From contig CANUEZ040000107.1 of NCBI GenBank assembly GCA_948099385.1, positions 1,426,001-1,490,000 of the forward strand: a DNA stretch of 64,000 bases, written 5' to 3'. Below the pieces are notes generated by a model that saw nothing but the letters and a program-made list of their open reading frames with translations, was not told the origin of the DNA and did no database searches. Origin of the DNA: Fasciola hepatica (taxonomy: Eukaryota; Platyhelminthes; Trematoda; Plagiorchiida; Fasciolidae). This document shows, piece after piece, positions 24,545-37,869 of this stretch (positions are counted from its first letter, which is position 1; the number at the start of each line of letters is the position of its first letter). A program made the position numbers and the translations under genes.

Positions 24545-25217
24545 CACATTACTGGGTTTTGTGCTTGTGCACAACGATAGCTTAGTCAACAAATAAACGA
24601 TTCATGACCACCACAAATTTGGCAGGGTGAAAGCTGATGAACTTAAATGCTTCCAAAGTGTTTTCGATTTACTAAAGCACATATTCTGACCGTAGTATTG
24701 AAATACGAACATGAGGCTGAGAAATCAAATTCTAGACACTTGCCACATCGCGATAATCCCTATTGAGTTCAATGTGAAGAGAGAACTTTCTCTGCTCTTT
24801 TTTGTTTCATTATCATTAGGATGTAATAACCACCGTCTGAGGTCAGATGTCAAACAAACATAAACGGAATTGAAGAAACTGAAATAGGTAACATGTGAAG
24901 AAACTTTGAAGCAGTCAAGCACATTAGATCTGGGCGTCATCTAATTCCAATCAGTCCAGAATATCCGGTTCTTCATTATCCAAGATAAAGGCCCGAACTC
25001 TGGTAAACATGGAGGTTGTCCAACCATAAACCTAGTTACCAGGGCGAACATGTTGTCCAGTTTTGCTGCAAAAATGCTGTAAAATTTGCTTACGTTTTCA
25101 TCCATACTTGAACATAACTCAGCCATTTATGGAAACCCGTAGCTCGGGTTTGATTCACATTTTCTCTCCCCTGTGGACAATGTCAATGATATATGAGCAG
25201 CCGTTTATTCTCCTCAC
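24545..25217. other. No gene recognised
   Basis: Probable intronic sequence. Confidence 0.4.
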
Positions 25218-25390
25218 GTAAGCAACCGTTGTATAGGTTCTGTAAAGTCTATCTGATTGTCTGCGTCGTCGATCTTGATCACAGCTAGACAGACCATGCC
25301 ATTCACTTTTCAACATCATAGGTAATCTCAACCGATCTGATACGGATTTGTCCATTTCAGTCTTGGAGCAAACAATAATAACATACCCTC
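25218..25390 (-). CDS. Candidate internal exon, product unknown
   Basis: Minus-strand block with a strong acceptor (ggaacgtatctctcag) and a donor (GCTTAC|GTGAGG), open throughout. It encodes GYVIIVCSKTEMDKSVSDRL, then a basic run (DQDRRRRQSDRLYRTYTTVAY). A short hydrophobic stretch followed by a basic segment would suit the edge of a membrane helix and a cytoplasmic tail, but no family is recognised. Confidence 0.4.
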
Positions 25391-26062
25391 CTGAGAGATA
25401 CGTTCCATTTGATCAGATTTCACAAAATAACAAAAAGTTGTTCCTCGGGCAGTAGTTATCTTTTGTTTATTCTGTTGATCAAATCTGACTGTTTTTCGTT
25501 CCCATGGCCAGCAACGACTTTTGGGGCAGGATTAAGCAGAATTCCGTTGAAAAATTAGCTTTCAATTCGGTTGTGCATACCAGCACTCAACACTAAGTTG
25601 CTGAGCTTGCCAAAACTGAACTTTGCTTCCACATAAGCCGGGGTATATTATTTTGAAATGATCCAAGCATTCAAAATCTTGGACCCCGACTAGATACGAA
25701 CCAAAACTTTAGTACTGCGAGTTACCCAGCAGGGGAATGAACTAAGGAAGCTTGCCGACGATCTTCAACCTTAAATCCTCTGGGTTATACGGTTTGTCCG
25801 CGCGCTTGCCATTGCTCTTGGATTCCGAGATAGCAAATAAACTTGAATAGTTGGATCATTAAAAATATGTCACACCTGCCGAACCAGAGTTCACAATCAA
25901 ACGTACACAAGTACTGGACTGGTGGAACCCGGTTGCTTCACGGGGATATACAGCTGTCTTCAGTTAAATTAGTAGTTCGTTGTAGACGATACCATGGTTA
26001 ACTGTAACGTGGCGGATAAACTGTACGATCCAAAGGCTCTAAGGCTGAATGTCGTCGGCTTG

Positions 26063-26155
26063 GCCCTATAGCTCATTCAGCTGGTAGGGAGGGCACTGGT
26101 GATACTAAACCGCGGGTGGTGTGTTTACGCGTGAGTCCACATCCAGTCGAGGCCC
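26063..26155 (+). mobile_element. tRNA-like head of a second SINE type
   Basis: TAGCTCATTCAGCTGGTAG resembles a tRNA A box, and GTTTACGCGTGAGTCCAC, about 45 nt downstream, resembles a B box. It lacks a foldable intact cloverleaf, so it is better read as a tRNA-derived SINE than a functional tRNA gene. Confidence 0.35.
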
Positions 26156-26159
26156 AAGA

Positions 26160-29100
26160 CTTTGAACATTTTTACTGTTTGGAAATTTGTCAAATTTGCC
26201 AAACCCCACTCCATAACTGCATATTGTACCTTTTCCTGCCACAAGAAGCCGGTAGCGAGATATCTTTAAAAACGATTCATGCTAAAATATCGTTCAAGTG
26301 ACAAGTGAAGTGATGATACCGTAGCACATCCAGGTAAATATATCCGACAAGTTTCGTAAATAAGTATCAGACTCAAGAAAGTCTTCACAAGGCACACAGG
26401 CAAGAATACTGTGTAGATTATAGGCCGAAATCACGTAGCACAGGAATAATCCCATGACAACCAATGAGAGCGACTTCAAAACCGAACTTTCTGTTTCCTC
26501 AGCGATTGCCTTTACAACTTGACTACATTTACTATACTGAAGTTATCCAATCGAATTTCGTATGATCCAGCTAGTGCATACAAGAAAACGTGCTTGCACA
26601 CTACGCCTACAGAAAAGCCGTGTATTTGGGCAGTAAATTGTTTATTTCATTACCGTTTAGACCGTCTTGTTTTTTTTCGATTATTTCGACCACTACTAGG
26701 ATCCCCACTAGTTTCTGTGCATGGGAACACGATCATGTTTCTAGTGGAAAGAAAAATTATTCAGCCAAACTATTTTCTGTTCATAGACTCGCAAAAGATA
26801 CGAGACACACTTGTCAAATTCTAGTGCGGAAGAATTATTATAGAAATTCAAATTTTCCGTTCGCAGCAGAATGAAATCGAGAAGAAGCATTTTGTTACCT
26901 GCTGTTCTTCTGCAAAATATGGCAGCAAGGTTAGCTGAGTGCAACCCAGGCTAATAAGTATAGCTTTGGCAACTAAATCCTTATGAAAACGGCTCCAGAA
27001 AATCTCACCCAATGCGGTTTTCGTTAGGTTTGGTGACATAATCGCTGTCAAAAAGGGACGTAAGGTTTGTAGCAAATCTTTTGCCTCGAGTATTTGTCAA
27101 GGTCTACCCGCAGAGACCCAGTTTCATGGTAGATGCAAGGCCGGTGGTGTAGGAGATTCCCAGCAAGGGAACCGTTGTCTTGCACTTTTGCTAGCAAAAG
27201 TAATATGTAATGTAGAAACTGCTCCAGTACTAGACCCACTGAGAATAGTAAACCGAGTTTCTGGAAAAATAATGGACAGGAAAAGCGTTGATTCCAATTC
27301 TCCGATTTTCACAATAAGTAAGTCAAGGGTGAGGCCGGTTTTATCTCTGGAAACATTTACCGGTCCTGATGACATAATGTCAGAAACAACCCATTTTCAC
27401 TTCAAAACTAAACTCTCGAAAGAAAACATTTAGTACTCCTTCAAAGATGAAAAAGTGATTTGCAAACATAAAATAATACCGGATTTTAAGAAAAAAAATT
27501 TTGTGTACCGAATCTTCCAATTGTTCACCGCTTCCGGTGTCCACGTGTATTTTACATATTTTGCAGAAAGGACCAAAAACAAAGGAGTAGTAGTTTTTCT
27601 AAAGATCTAACAGAGTTGATTATCCGATGGGGTTATTTCTGTGGCTAATCAACACAGAGACTTTAAAACGTAGTAAGAACTTTGTCATGTAACAGTACAG
27701 AAAGCTTTCTAGTTAGTTTATTTTTGTTGCATAATTGATCAAACAGTCTAACCTATGTGTTGAAAGTGACGCAAATTAGGAAACGGCGCTATTGATGCAG
27801 TGTGCTCATGAGTGTGATTAGACTGTATGAATGGATCCTCTTGTAGATCATCTTCGTCTGGGTGTTTTAGAGGCCTAACACACTGCAAACATTAGCCGAT
27901 ATGGTGATCTAGCCACAAAAGGAATAGTTAGAGACCAGAATCCGGTAACAAAATCAGTAGTCAGTTTTAATTTATCTTTCCATTCGATGCTAACAGTTCT
28001 AGCTTAACCCAACATGTTCCGATCTGCTCCATCCAATTTCTTGCTGAATTTTGGGATCATTTGCACAATCTTTAGCTGGCTTAGAGTTAATGTCTTCTGT
28101 AGAAAGTTTAATGATAGCCAGAACACGTCTGTCAATCTTCACCCAATATAAAGACGTTCATAAGGTCGATTCACTGCTCGTGCCCACGGTATTTTGCTGA
28201 ACATCATTTTTACCGAGGCTCCGGATAACGGCACATTTGACTCCACATTCGGTAAAATTGCTTTATTTCATGAGTTATCTTGATCGCTGAACTACTCTTC
28301 ATTGCTACTGGAAATGGATAAGTCAAATTGTTTAATACGAAAAGTCAAGCTTGCCTTCCTGTTTAGTATAGTTAGCTTATCCAAATGAGTACTGAAATAA
28401 ACAACTCAAATGTAAAAAGTGGATCGAATGAATATCCAGTTCACTTCCCAGCGGTTCATAGTAGCATGAATCGCGGGCTAATCTCTGCGCTTTACGACAA
28501 ATGGGAAATCTGTAAACGGTTCAATGGCATTCCTCAAAACTGATGGGGTAGAGGGGTGGCGGTGTTGAAAGACATACATGTTCATGTTCAGCAAAAAGCT
28601 TACTGAACAAAAGTCATCCGTAGAAAACTCGATATTAGAAACAAATTTTAGACAAAATATTGTTATCGTAGAATCCAAACCGCTCCCTCACTATGCGTAA
28701 TGGCGGATGGGAAAAGTGCCTGTAGAGTGTTCGCTGCAGGAGTGTGTGTGTGTCCAAGAGGACTTTCCGAATTTCATAAAACTGACTTAACAGCAATCCG
28801 TATGTCTATACGATGAGTAGCATACAGAATGTTTATCTGATCCCGTTTCTTGATAAAGTATAATCAGATAAAGTTATGATAAACTTGAAAACGGAAGGGG
28901 CGAAATTAGCCGGAATTTTAGATGAACTAATCGTTCCATTGGCTAATCAGCATTGGAATTGTGTTTTTTTACCTTGATCTTTCCGGTTCTTTTGCCTTGG
29001 CACTTTCCGCATACTTCATACGTTTATCTGTTTTCTATTCGTACTACGCTGAAGCTCAATAAAGTCATAGCCCTGAATCCAAAATGTATCAAGGAAGAGC

Positions 29101-29600
29101 TCCTGTTGAGATTATTTAGATTGGGATATATAAGCAGAGAAAACCGATGATCACGAATCTAACGACTATGTCAACATCAATTGTAGCAGTGTTTACTGAT
29201 ACGCAAACTCGACTGAATCCAACTTTCCTTGCTGGGGGTCCAGGTTACCAAGGCAAGACGCATCCGGTGATTGCATGTCAAACCAGGTATGGCCTAAAAC
29301 GGCGGTGCCTGACACAAAGTGAACAAAGTATGCCGAGAACAGCGCGGTTACACAAAAGATGTTTGACATCACAAACAAGGTAAACCTTTTGTTGATACGA
29401 TCACGTGGAATAGCATAAGAACAGCGTCTTCTAGAAGACAGCAAGCCTAAATACATCATCTGACTGTTTGGGATGTGAAATTGTCTTCGCAACGGACTTC
29501 TATTTGCTGTCTATTTTGTGCCAGATCGCCAAAGCACAAACCGCAATAATTTCTTCCAGCTTTTCCCCTCTATCTAAATCTAACCAAATCTCATTTCCAG
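26160..29600. other. No gene recognised
   Basis: Contains two modest open frames without recognisable domains: minus 26294-26479, with a hydrophobic start, and plus 27188-27433. Probable intronic or intergenic sequence. Confidence 0.35.
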
Positions 29601-29609
29601 TCACCTAGA

Positions 29610-29900
29610 AAAGATGACGCAGGAGTTGCAGTAGCCGAGAGAATCAGCAGGGTTTTATCAGCCATATGTGAGGCCACTTTCCACTCTGCGAAGTTTAGAT
29701 GTTTACTCTCCACATCGACCATGGTAAATTGTGAGAACAAGGATAAACTGCCTTTATGGACCTTTCCGGTGATAGTTTATCAATTCAGGTGCGCCTGTGG
29801 TGATATTTATGTGGATAAATCGATAAGACATCTACGCGTGTTACAGAGCACCAACAACGTCGGCTTCTACGTGGAGAAAGAAGAGTCGTATCACGTTTTA
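29610..29900 (+). mobile_element. Penelope-like retroelement 3' end (GIY-YIG), fragment 3
   Basis: The frame reads ERISRVLSAICEATFHSAKF, then KDKLPLWTFPVIVYQFRCAC followed by GDIYVDKS. These match the linker and the YQF.C.CG..YIG block of fluke Penelope-like elements, with YVDK in place of YIGR. Similarity stops soon after, so this copy is truncated and catalytically broken. Confidence 0.65.
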
Positions 29901-30824
29901 TCACCACTCATCTATTAGTCGCAAGTCACACGGCCGATCCGGTTACGTCATTCAGCATCCTATACAGGGTCCAACGGGATGAGTCAACACTACCCAGGTT
30001 CTCTTGTGACCAGTAAAACCGGCAGGTTTGCATTCCACGTACGTCGAATGTGGCTTCATTGCTATACAAAGTATCGTACAATGTGGCGACTCAGATAACA
30101 AGTGCAAAACTGAAGGTGACGTTCTGCATCTTTTCTTTTAACATGAAGCTCCGTAAATGGCTTCAAGTTGTTTTCCCGTAGAATCCAGGCCACGGACGAG
30201 GGCGACTGAGGACAACAGCTTGCCAGTGCTCGGGTGTTTTGTTGTAGGTGGGGTCGAAAGCTTTCTAGAGCATCAAATGAGACACCTTCGCTTGTCGCCA
30301 TCTTCGATCGACCGCATTTTTTTCTCTGCGGATCTCTTCTCTTCGAATATGTCCGTTAGCCTGCGAACAGATGACGCAGCTCTGGGCTTTTTCTCCGAAT
30401 ACTGTCGATTAGAAGATAAACTCTCTCGCTCTTCCTTAGCATGACTGTGATCCAGAACGACTGATTTTCCTTCGCAATCATCAACCCCGTCGCGCTTGAT
30501 AATCAGCCTCGCTGCATTTCACCACTGATCTTAGCTAATACACGCGTGCGCACGCACACAGACGCACTCAGTCGGTCACTCAGTTTTCAACCGAGATCTG
30601 TCTGTTACGTCATCCCCGTGACTGTCAGACCTTTGGGCAGGTGAAAGGAACTCCGATACCGATCGCAGCGGAACAAGTAGCCCCATGTACTTTCCCAACT
30701 TGCTTACCGCCTGTGAGCGGTGACCTTTCGGGCGTCACATGTGAGACACACTGTAAATGCCTGTTTATGTAAGCCACGAGAGCTCCGCCTTCTGATTTGC
30801 AATACAACACAGGCGTTGCGGGCA

Positions 30825-31740
30825 ATGTCTACATCAGTTAATGCACCTTCCATGTTCTGGACAGAAGCTACAGTTTCCTGGAAAACTGCCTTTTTGGATT
30901 ATATGGATCTACTCATATGGCTTAACCCAAGCATGATTCTGGAAGATAAGGCTAAACTGAAGTTCATACGGAATTACCGGTTGCGGGGGGTTGACGGCGA
31001 TTTGACATTCATTCTCTACCCCAAGAAACTACTTTGAACGAAGCATTTCAAGTAATTGGTGAAATTTTGGGTGCCAATGTCTATGCATCATGGTTTAATT
31101 TTTCAAGTTAGTGGGGAGTTTTTAGAAGGCTCTGTATAGCGACCCATTCAAGGAGTTCGTTACCGCAATTATTCTCGCATACCCGTCAAGAAATCCGAGG
31201 ATTTCATATTCGTACAACAATTTGCCGTCGGCGTGAAAAACGATAAAATCTGTGGACGTCTTTTAACTGAAGATGTATCAAAATTATCGAGGGAGAAAGA
31301 GCGTGATTTGGCACGGATCAAGCAACAGATCCGTTCAAGACATGATTCATTTCCAAAATCATCACTGTCTGTTTCGTGCATCCAAAAAGTTAAATCACTA
31401 ACACTTTTTTAACCCACCGGCAGATGTTTTCATTGTGGCTCAGTGACTAACTCAATGAACAGTTTTGAATGCCCCTCTAAAGAGGCCAAATGTTGCACGT
31501 GTCCTAGAATTGGACACTTCGCCAAAGTCTGTCGAACGGTGTCAGTAAACACGTTAGAGAGTGAAACTGTGGTCAATACTTGGGATCCGCTTATCACCGA
31601 AACTATTTATTCTCCGCACTCTGAAAACAACTTGTGTTGCACACACTATTCACCTAACACAGTAGCACGATTACCGAGCTCTGATATTCGTACTATTCAA
31701 TATTTATCCTCAAATTGTAAAGTACCTCTGCGAATTGAGG
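30825..31740 (+). mobile_element. Ty3/gypsy-type LTR retrotransposon gag remnant
   Basis: Starts at ATG 30825 with an N-terminal gag-like segment (PSMFWTEATVSWKTAFLDYM), broken by a stop near 31035. A second segment in another frame (about 31180-31400) has KKSEDFIFVQQFAVGVKNDK, matching the gag helix before the zinc knuckles. A third (from about 31420) has GRCFHCGS and then EAKCCTCPRIGHFAKVC, the paired CCHC-type knuckles of this gag type. At least two frame changes are needed. No protease, RT or integrase follows; Tc1-like sequence begins within 200 bp. Confidence 0.65.
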
Positions 31741-31899
31741 CTTAATTCTGCTTCGCCTGTGACTATCCTACCTTTTTTATTCTACTAACGTCTCTGTAAA
31801 TATTTACCTGCACATGACCGTTTATAAATTTGACAATTATTCAAACTGTACCATAGGAGTGGAAGGGTTTATAGCTATTTATTTGCTTAGAAACTTTAC

Positions 31900-32432
31900 A
31901 GCCTCTGCCTGTTCCAGTGTACAATTGTGATACCGAAGAGAAGCCGTTACTTAGTCGCAATGATAAGGCTGCTCCGACCCTTGTGCCTTCGGTTGATCGA
32001 ATGTCTATATCCTCCACTGATATCTTTGCTACGTCAAAAATATCCCGCACCGTTTGCCAAATCAATTGGATGTGTTTCCAAAGCTGTACACCACAATCGC
32101 CTGGATCCCAAAGCAAAGCCAATGTCCATCTCACAGCCTCAGACATGAGAACGCTTCTGTCCACAGCTAAATGATGGCCGCTGTTCCGTAGGATCAAGGC
32201 CGTGCAGCACCCAACCAGGCGCCAAGATTTAAACCAGATTGAGAACCTACGAGGCCTACTTGCTCGTCAGGCCTACAAGGATGCTATGGCATGCCGCTCA
32301 AAGGGTGAATTGATAACCGCCCTTGGGCGGGAATGGAAGAATATCGACCGACGGACAATAGCAGTTCTCTTAAGAAGTAAGCCGAGGTGTATGGAGGTTC
32401 TCAAGCAGAATGGCGGTTGCATATGTTCTTAG
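31900..32432 (+). mobile_element. Tc1/mariner transposase remnant, catalytic centre deleted
   Basis: The 5' part reads LLSRNDKAAPTLVPSVDRMS, like the DNA-binding HTH region of Tc1 transposases. The 3' part reads DLNQIENLRGLL, then KGELITALGREW and CMEVLKQNGGC, equal to the conserved SPDLNPIENLWG..., ...MP.R...V+...GG C terminus. The middle, which should carry the first two Asp of the DD34E triad, is missing around 32150-32200. I could not identify terminal inverted repeats. Confidence 0.7.
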
Positions 32433-32439
32433 AAGTCAA

Positions 32440-34850
32440 CTATGGAAGCCGAGCTGAGAAGCCCCATAATTTTGTCACTCCCTTCTTTCGCATATTCTGG
32501 TTTGATTTCCTCAAAATAAATTATTTTCTTGTGAAATTTTGTATTCCGCATTGCCCTGGTTGTTCGGACTGGGTTAGCTTCGTTAGAGACTACAGAAGCG
32601 AAAATATACGGAAAATAGGGGGAGGAGTTCTGTGCTTTGCCTCTCGGTGTATATAAATTTCCCAAAAGAAGCCCATTTGGTTGGAATAGGATAAGAACAA
32701 AATGATGAAATATAACTCATTTGTAATGTTCAGCAAATGTTCCCATTTGACTGATAGGACTGGTGCGTGTACCGTCAATTACAACGCTTTGGTTGGAGAT
32801 TAACGACAATAAATATGGAAGTACACTGTACCTAATATCCGTTTCCTTTTCGATGATAACCGGATACTCTGACTGGGGTCGTATTTTGTGTGCTCAATCA
32901 ACCCTATAGAAACAAGTGGAACAAAATTTGTTGTACGTTTCCATAGTGTTTATCGTTCTTGGAAATATAGAGGTTAGGAAAATATTTTTCTCCGACGGTT
33001 CAGTGACCTAGTTATACCTATTAAAGCTGTTGAATATGATCAAAAAATTATACTAGTGAACCATTGTTTGCTATTCATTAAAATTTTAACCATAGGAGAT
33101 TTTTCCGCAAATTCCATCCACCGTCCTTCACGGTAAAGCATATACTGTGTCTGTCAGTTAACAGATGAACGTTACTCAATTAATTTGGATATCTGTTCGA
33201 TAACGAAATTATGATTAGTCCAAGAGACAAAATATTGGCTGGAAGTGCCAAATATGGGAGACTGTTCCGAGTTAACAAAGCGCCCTTTTTGTTGTGCATC
33301 AGTTAACAGACAAAAAATATTCCAAACATTTTGATTTTTGATAACTTCAGGCTTGACCAAAAAGACTAGTTTATTTTCCTGAGAATGAAATCACCGAACA
33401 CACATGTTTGCTCACTTCTTTCTTTCTAAAGTACCAGTAATATTTAACCAACACCAAGAATAACTTCTTATTCACATTAAATTATGGGATGTCAAGGGCC
33501 AGTTGTGAAAGTCCATAGTTTCACTACTGTTAAAGTAAGTAGCAAGGAAACCGATGTGTCCATTGGTATACGTCGTTAAACCATTCACACCACGTGACAC
33601 CACGCATACTCTGTAGTGTGATTGTCTTCCTGTAAGGGCTTTTGTTCTGGCAGAAAAATGGTTATTATTCAAGGAAGATGAGTTATGTCTCGTTCAGGGC
33701 ATAGTGGATACCGTTCCCCGACAAAGTCGATCGTGATGTAGTGCACCTATTACCAACAAGCTTAGCGCATACTACTAACTTGTGGTCATAAGATTGCGTT
33801 TCTCTGGGAATTTCTCATAAAGGGTCACGTTTTGCTGAAGGCCGTAGGTCCCACTACAGATCATATGAAGTAAAACCGTAATCAAAACGATTTGTGATAC
33901 AATCTGGTTTTCTTCCAGAATAAAAAATGTGATCACCTTTCTAGGCCCTTAAAGTGGGCCTAGGATCATTCGAAAGCTCACTCAGGTTAATTTGCTGCAG
34001 GTTTCCGCATCGACCGAATTTCCCAAAAAAATTAGAAGACATACCCATTGGCACTGAAATACACTGGTATCTTAGCATATAAAATATGGCAATTATATAA
34101 GCATGAAACACGTAAAGGAAGATATATGAAGATGTACATTGATCCTCGAGCAATGTTATTGATGGATACAACCTAGTCAAACATTGGCCCATGATGTCGA
34201 GGCAGGTCATGCAAGTGAGAGAAGGGTACTGCGGTAATCAATACCCGCAATGGTATGTCCAAGATGTGTTTGTTTGATTGAGGAAACTCACGGATGCAGA
34301 TTCGAATGTACACTGAAAACATGAACACTGATTGGTGCAAATGAGCTTTCTCGTATTGCATACGAATAGGACAGAATTACCACCGTTTCCTCGTAGAAGA
34401 GCGAAGGGATTCATCAAAACATATTCCCGCTAGATACACATGATATGTTTCGGACGCAAATTTTTTCATAAAAATGTAGGTAATGTCAACACCGAAGTGG
34501 GACTTCTTGGTTTCTCCCCTTCATCAGTTCTCAGTTTGATTCTTCTTTTTTCGATAGAACGTGTGCCTAAGTTGAGTTGTGCTACAATGTAAGTTAGTAT
34601 TGATAGATTGTATTGCTGAAACGAGGAGCCTCAATGATATACACTGGCTCTCGGCACCGGAATTTCATTTCAGACAACAATTTAACATACACTGGGTGCA
34701 TTGGCTTGATGGCTATCTCTTGACAACAGCCTCAATCGGAAACAATGAAAAAGGACAGGAATACGAAAGGAGCAATAAAAGAACTGCAAATACTGGTATC
34801 AAGTTGGTAAAGAAAGGTTGTGGATACAAAAGCTCCATTGATCGCGACAC
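32440..34850. other. No gene recognised
   Basis: AT-rich sequence with no supportable exon or repeat protein. Confidence 0.4.
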
Positions 34851-34869
34851 TTAGCCATATCCGCCAGTT

Positions 34870-37860
34870 CATCTAACCACTGAGTGGAAGGGTCTCTTGG
34901 ACTCCATCCAGGAAGTCTAACACGCCTTACATGACCACGTCCACTGGTTAGGCTTTTCACACCTCTATCCTATATCATGGATTGACCGCCCTCACTAATC
35001 TTCCAACCGTTACCCAACTCAGCAAACGCTGCGCGCCAAGGAATCCTGTCAGGGGACATGCGTAACACATATCACGACCGTCCCAACCTGGTAGCCTTTA
35101 GTGTTTCATCTAGTGACTTGATTCGTGAACCAATGACTTTCCGCCGAACTTCAGCATTGCTTATACGGTGTTCCCACAGATTCGAGTAATGCTATGAAGA
35201 TATCGATGTTCCAATATCGACTATCTTCGTATATCCTCCATCCACAGTAGACATGATTCTGAACTATACAGAACACAACCTCAACCAGGTCTAAACCCAG
35301 CTTGATTCCCGCGTAAGCACTCTTCGCAAGCGATTGATACGTGGTGGGGAATAATATCAGCAGGCAGTTTAGATGCGATCCTAACCAAACCTACTCCCTT
35401 GTGGTTTTCACAGGAGGACCTGTCACCCGTCTTGTAAATCCGTATGATCACCGAGTCATGTCAACTCCTTGCGACTTGTTCCCTAGACCACAACTAACGG
35501 AGGAGTTTGGTCAACTCCAATAACAATTTTGAGCCACTGTATTTGAAAACAGACGGAGGCAACCCATCTGGTCCACCAGCCTCATGTCGTTTAGGGTGAA
35601 CTATCTCACAGAGAAACTGTGCTTCTGACGGAGGATTGGTATCTACAACTAGAGCTGTAACTATGGTGCCACTTAGCAAGTCTGTCGTCAATTAAGGCCA
35701 AATAAACTGCCTCTAGAAATGCTCCACCCAACGAAAAAAACGACGCTCATGAATTTCAATCACTGAGCCGTTCGTCTCTTCGATCAGTTTACTAACGCCC
35801 GGCTCTCACGGACCAGTATTTCTGATTAGGCGGAGAAGGTTGCGGTTGTTGCCAATCGTGCCAGCTTTTTCCATCTTCCTACACTTCGCAATCCACCACT
35901 GATCACGGTCGCTTCTCAGGCTACAAACCAGTAGCCGTTCAAGATATCTCCGTGACTTATCATATCTGGAATCCGAAGGAATCAATCTGTGAGCATCTAA
36001 CAGCGCAAATGAGGATGCACATATCTATCGTTTCTGTGTGTGTCTGGTTCATAGACCTTGGCCAGCATTACAGGCTCAAATAGAGCCCGCTGGACCTCTG
36101 TACATCGCTCTTCTGGATCCTGGGCATTTGACTACATCGATAACCTGGTGAATAATTATTCGTGGAAACAGCGGAGGACGGTTGGCTTTGGTGTTATTTC
36201 GGCCACCAACGGGACGTGGGCTCAACCGCACACGCACAAGACAGTGATCAGTATCTACAGATGTGGACCGAAATGATCAACAGTCTTGAAATGATACGCG
36301 TCAAAGGTAACCGATAGCAATTTGGTCGATTTCGATCCAATGCTGCGAAGGCGTAAGAGGACACCAGGTTAGCCAGTGCCATTTTCTGTACGAAATTTGT
36401 GCTCCCTATGAATACTCCAAGATCGAAACATAGTTATCGGTTCAATGGACTGGAATGCCAAATCGGCCTCCAATATACCTTCTCGTTTTGTTCAGCTTTA
36501 CTAATTGAGCACTGAAATCACCCACAACAGCCATGCTGTCCGCAGGGCACACGCTGCGAAGCAGTTCAGACAAATCTTGGCAGAATTCGTCTTTAATCCC
36601 AGGAGAGCTACAGTCATTTGGGGCATGCACAGAAACGATAAGCAGGAATCGAAATATCAGTCTAGTGCTGTTGACATGCACAGAAACATTCAACCAAACC
36701 GCACACAGGCGACTGCTGATTGAGATCCAGTCGACCAGTGCACGCTCAGCTTTCATGCTCACAGTGATGTCAACGCCAGTCTGACCACGAGCACTAGGTA
36801 CCGGATCATCCGACACACGAAGAGTGAAACGAGAAGCCGAGTTTGTACCTGGAAAGCGAAATATTAATACTGAAGGGGGGTCTTGCATGAGTATTTCGGA
36901 GATACAACATACATCTATTTTATAGATTTCAAGAGTTATAGCTACGGCAGCCTGTTGCTCCGTTTGGAAAAGTGTGCAGATGTTGAAAGCACCTAAGTGA
37001 AGAGAAAACTTAGGCCAGAGAATCGATTCTCTCTTTTCCCCTATCTCTAAGTTGTCACCCTGACTGGGAGTTACAAATTCCCGGTCATGACTCATTATGG
37101 TCTCTCACATCCATTCAGAAGTGGAATATGAAGGATGAAGAGTAGAGAGGGGGGAAATGTTAACTGAGGGATTGCTGAAGACTTCTGGGAAAATAATACT
37201 GCACGGCTGCCACATCGCACGAAGGTTTTTCTCTCTAGAAATCCTAACCGGAGCCTTCGACTCAATCGTTTGATCCATAAGACAGTTGGGCGTTAACCCA
37301 GTTCGGGAACGTGACCGAAGCATTTGTGAAGGAACATTTTTAGGCTCGTCACGTGAGACCTGATTTTTGCACACAATAGCTTATTTTCGGTGGTGCGTTG
37401 TTATCAATCCGCTTTTCGGATTTAGTTCACCTAATGGAGCAAGCGGAACGTGGATGGGGCTGCATCGTTTGGGTCGGGGGCAGCCTAGCTTTGGAGGGAG
37501 ATATCTGCCGAAAGAAGTGCAGTGATTTCTCCCACCGTTGAGAGGAATCCCAGGTACTTCATTCTTACGTCCATCTGGTGGAGGTTTTTAGATTAGTAAG
37601 CTGTTTCCCTCCGTGTGTGTTCGCTGGAGTGTCCTCTCCGGGGTCATGGCGGTTAGAACCAGATGTTGTCTATCAACTGGTTCGGAGCTTGGGCTTCGTC
37701 TTGTCTCTACTCACTGACCTGTCAGGCATGAATGAGTCTCCGGATTAAAGAAGCCATCCTGCATAGCCTTTTGGATCACGGAGACACTCAAGCCATCACA
37801 CCGCATCAAGGTGCAGTCTACTCGTGACTGGGCTTCGGACTTTAGCATATGAAAGACGCA
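34870..37860 (-). mobile_element. RTE-like non-LTR retrotransposon, copy A (EN + RT, degenerate)
   Basis: Minus-strand element. At 37095-36442 an open frame holds the apurinic endonuclease N-terminal half, with LHLGAFNICTLFQTEQQAA, IDVCCISE and, near its end, AVVGDFSAQL. Decayed EN C-terminal and linker sequence runs to 35.9 kb. The RT start is at about 35690 (KRHEAGGPDGLPPSVFKYSG). NQAGFRPG-like sequence lies near 35.3 kb, and the RT C terminus lies at 34.9-35.2 kb (RRVRLPGWSPRDPSTQWLDE). The sequence at 37.1-37.86 kb, richer in GC, is probably the 5' region of the same element. Many stops; inactive. Copies B and C share the same motifs. Confidence 0.75.
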
Positions 37861-37869
37861 AGTAGATTC

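Noticed and set aside
26063..26155. Functional tRNA gene
   Set aside because: A- and B-box-like motifs are present, but no full cloverleaf; better read as SINE.
27018..27060. Acceptor followed by GTTTGG, giving Arg-Phe-Gly
   Set aside because: The frame continues Asp-Ile-Ile with no basic cleavage site, and it is 18 kb away among unrelated sequence.
31841..32197. 118-codon minus-strand frame
   Set aside because: Antisense of the Tc1-like transposase remnant.
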